From NCBI GenBank assembly GCA_030323885.1, contig CM059198.1:15538462-15602461 (forward strand): a stretch of 64,000 nt of DNA, read 5' to 3'. Source of the DNA: Branchipolynoe longqiensis (lineage: Eukaryota; Annelida; Polychaeta; Phyllodocida; Polynoidae). Shown one piece after another: positions 61,562 through 64,000 of this stretch. Made by a program: the position numbers and the translations under genes. The notes under the pieces were generated by a model that saw only the letters and a program-made list of their open reading frames with translations, was not told the origin of the DNA and did not search any database. How positions within the stretch are numbered: position 1 is the stretch's first letter; each line of letters begins with the position of its first letter.

Positions 61562-62320
61562 GTAGCCCAATCCCTAAGAAAATAATAGCATACCAGTTCA
61601 TAGGTTCAGTTCTTTGTCGGGAAACAGCGGACAATATTTCCAAATAGGTTGTGAAGCTACAAAGATAGGCTTTGTGAAATATCCCTAGCTGAGTGTACGC
61701 TAGCATAAGCCTGATGTTATATAGGGGACATTCTCAAACCGCAGCAGCTGCAGTTTGAAATTGCCATTGGACTTTGTAAAGAAAACAGTGAAGGCATTAA
61801 ATTCATTTGCATCAAGGTAATTTAATATTGCATGTCATAAAACTGTGCATGGTATACTAATTGGATATTTATAATTCATCTACATGTTATTATGCTGTAA
61901 AAATGTACCTCACTTAACAGTGTAGAAGTGATAATAAAGTGATTGAGTTCTAGGGCCCTATTTTTACCTATTGCACCTTCAGCCACCTATTTCTAGTATT
62001 TTGACAACTCTTTAATTCTGTAAATATATGTTTTTGATTTTTAAGTGTTATCATTTACTATCGGCTAAATAAATAAGCATAATATATGAAATGAACAAAC
62101 TATTAGAATTTCCCACAACATTCTACACTATTATTTATTTCAAATTCATATTTTCAATACTTTCAAGGACCTGGGAATTTCATTTCCAAAAGTTTTGAGG
62201 TTTCCCAAGTTCCCTTATGGATCTGGTACATGCCACCACATTGAAATGTGTCCCCATTTTTAATTGTTCAACCAAAAAAATGTATTCTATGTGCAACCAG
62301 TGATATAGTAATATTGGAGT
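61562..62320. other. Intergenic, no gene recognised
   Basis: AT-rich, nothing recognisable. Confidence 0.5.
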
Positions 62321-62324
62321 GTTG

Positions 62325-62460
62325 GACCGGATATCCCATATGGTCGAATGAGCTGAGTATCCACTTTTCATGTAACGGGTCGTGGGATTAGAACACTGGC
62401 TGAGTCAACACAATACAACAATTGATACTTGCTACTTAGCCTCATGTTCGGCACTGTGAT
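62325..62460 (+). mobile_element. SINE A 5' half, diverged
   Basis: A head with GGTCGTGGGATTAGAACACT (damaged box B) and ATTGATACTTGCTACTTAGC of the body. Confidence 0.6.
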
Positions 62461-62639
62461 ATATGTGTAATAGACGTATAGGTGTGTGGCTAATATATGT
62501 TAACGAGATGCAGAGTTTGAGACAAAGGAATATGCTAATGAGATGACGTCATGGAAAGTTTAGCTGGCGGGTCAAGCGAGCCCTAGGCCGTGAATAAACC
62601 ATTCAGTATCCAGAAGTCAAAGTGTTCAAACGTACTTTC

Positions 62640-62725
62640 ACAGGCACTACTAGGATGGGGCAAGGAGTAGTGGAATGAGGAAGACCAATTGTCTGTGATT
62701 GAAATTTCCATTGCTTAACAAATGC
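62640..62725 (+). mobile_element. SINE C 3'-end fragment
   Basis: AGTGGAATGAGGAAGACCAA and GTCTGTGATTGAAATTTCC match the SINE C tail. Confidence 0.6.
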
Positions 62726-62729
62726 GATA

Positions 62730-63475
62730 TATATACCGAATTCATAAAGCATTTTGCCTTTTTTACTCAGGTTTTAATTACTTTACTATATTGCTATTTG
62801 ATATTGAGAACACGATATATACCCATTCCATGAAGCATTCTTTAGTTGTTGTTTTTTTTTGTTTCTGGTGACAATTGAATTAACCAACTTATAATTGCAA
62901 AATCAATCATTCACTTATTCTCTGATTTTTATTTGCTTATTTTCGAATTTTCCATTTCACATCTAAGTTATCCGGTTGGTTGCCATGATCTTTTAGTTTT
63001 TTCGGGAAAAATGACGATAACAAATAAAAGAGCAGACACATGTAAGGGATCGAGTAATACTTGGCTTGTAGATAGCAAAGTCTTAGTTATGTATACAAAC
63101 TGACTTCAGTGGACTGGTAGTATGGACAATGTATCTGAAAGCATATAGTTTTTTAATGTGCATAATCAATGTCGCAACCTAATACAATATACAGCATAAC
63201 GGGAAAGCATAATACATTGCATAATTAACTAAATACTACCACACCAAGAAAAGCACAACTAGACAAATATAGACCATGTTTTCACCACTTTGAGATACTA
63301 GTGAGTCTAACCAATAGATATTTTCTGCTAAACTCCCCTATTTATTGCTGTTGCATTCAAAACCGTTCGTTATAACGTCATTGAGAAGAAAAAGCCATAC
63401 AAATATAAATGACATACTGGGAATTATTAATTGATCTCATGCATTTGGATATAGCAAAGGACATTTTCACATAAC
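62730..63475. other. Intergenic, no gene recognised
   Basis: AT-rich, nothing recognisable. Confidence 0.5.
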
Positions 63476-63479
63476 GTTG

Positions 63480-63700
63480 TTTGAGTTGTTGTATTTTCAG
63501 GAACCTAACCGTTACGTTCTCAGAAAAATTAAAAATAAGAAACGCTTGTTTGCCACTATACAGACAAAGAAACCTATTTATTTTGCCTACATCATTTGTC
63601 AGAATTCAATATACCGTACATTGTTGGAAGGGAAGGTGAATGGCAGCAGAGGGAGAGGGAGACCAAGAACATTATGGTTTTACAAATATTTCACAGTGGA
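63480..63700 (+). pseudogene. LINE ORF2 C-terminal fragment
   Basis: A short frame with LLEGKVNGSRGRGRPRTLW, a motif common near the C-terminus of endonuclease/RT proteins of several LINE groups. An acceptor-like TGTATTTTCAG directly precedes the homology, which is probably chance. Confidence 0.6.
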
Positions 63701-63879
63701 CAGGCTTGAATTATTCACAGTCTATCAGAACAGCACACCATCAGGACAAGTGGAGAACCATTGCATCCAATCCTCGGCTAGAGGACGGAACTATTGATTG
63801 ATGAAGTTGGTGTATTTACATTTTCTTTATCTCCTATACAAATAATAAATAATAGCAATGACTTACAAAGTTGATATTT

Positions 63880-64000
63880 ATCGCTACCTCGCATGGTGCT
63901 CGACATTACTAGGATAGGGCAATGACTGGTTAGCTCAGTATAAGGATAATGTGACTGAGTGGGATAGCAGGTCATGGTGCCAGTGGCCTGGTCTCCCAAC
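63880..64000 (+). mobile_element. SINE A, cut by window end
   Basis: From CTACCTCGCATGGTGCTCG to GTGGCCTGGTCTCCC. The 3' part lies beyond the window. Confidence 0.7.

Noticed and set aside
63470..63500. Splice acceptor before the 63.5 kb frame
   Set aside because: The following sequence is a LINE C-terminal fragment; the pyrimidine tract is probably chance.

Overview
The window is nuclear DNA of an invertebrate animal. It has spliced genes with GT-AG introns, metazoan-type transposons (CR1-like LINEs, DIRS, Gypsy, PIF/Harbinger), tRNA-derived SINEs, many MITEs, and long microsatellites in AT-rich sequence. I cannot fix the phylum from sequence alone; a marine lophotrochozoan such as a mollusc, or an invertebrate deuterostome, would fit. 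Nothing prokaryotic or plasmid-like is present.

Two host genes stand out. A single-coding-exon C2H2 zinc-finger gene lies on the minus strand at 8319-9224 (ten fingers, two degenerate). A small four-pass membrane protein gene resembling TMEM272 lies on the minus strand between 53706 and 35767, as five short exons whose phases join exactly (480 coding bases, 159 codons plus stop). Its exons are too short to stand out as long ORFs. Its introns hold most of the repeats of the right half of the window, including a 9.3 kb intron with a 5S-rRNA-derived satellite, a GC-rich island and a large inverted repeat. A third possible exon lies near 0.93-1.13 kb, strand uncertain.

Layout, left to right: SINE and AT-rich hairpins (0-1.8 kb); a decayed DIRS retroelement with inverted termini (1.8-5.7 kb); a 321-bp MITE with a 6-bp target duplication (6.5-6.8 kb); MITE fragments and the zinc-finger gene (7.8-9.3 kb); MITEs and a SINE (10.2-14.7 kb); a (GA/CAGA)n microsatellite (14.8-15.0 kb); an almost complete two-gene Harbinger transposon (15.8-21.8 kb) with three-exon transposase and three-exon Myb/SANT genes facing each other; a nested block (23.8-31.7 kb) in which a Gypsy element with two 123-bp LTRs holds a near full-length CR1-like LINE, a SINE, a MITE and a second LINE 3' end; a Harbinger-related non-autonomous element (34.0-34.9 kb); the TMEM272-like gene region (35.7-53.7 kb); two more LINE reverse-transcriptase copies (54.6-58.7 kb); and MITEs and LINE and SINE fragments to the end.

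The mobile elements fall into interacting families. The Harbinger copy carries both proteins that this superfamily needs, and the 33.97-34.90 kb element shares its subterminal sequence, so it may be a dependent of the same family. The LINEs are plausible drivers for the tRNA-headed SINEs, though no shared 3' end was shown. I found no clear new multi-gene system. The most unusual items are the 5S-derived satellite with a shared internal deletion, the roughly 250-bp-arm inverted repeat made from a tRNA-like repeat, and the MITEs with 6-bp and 7-bp target duplications.
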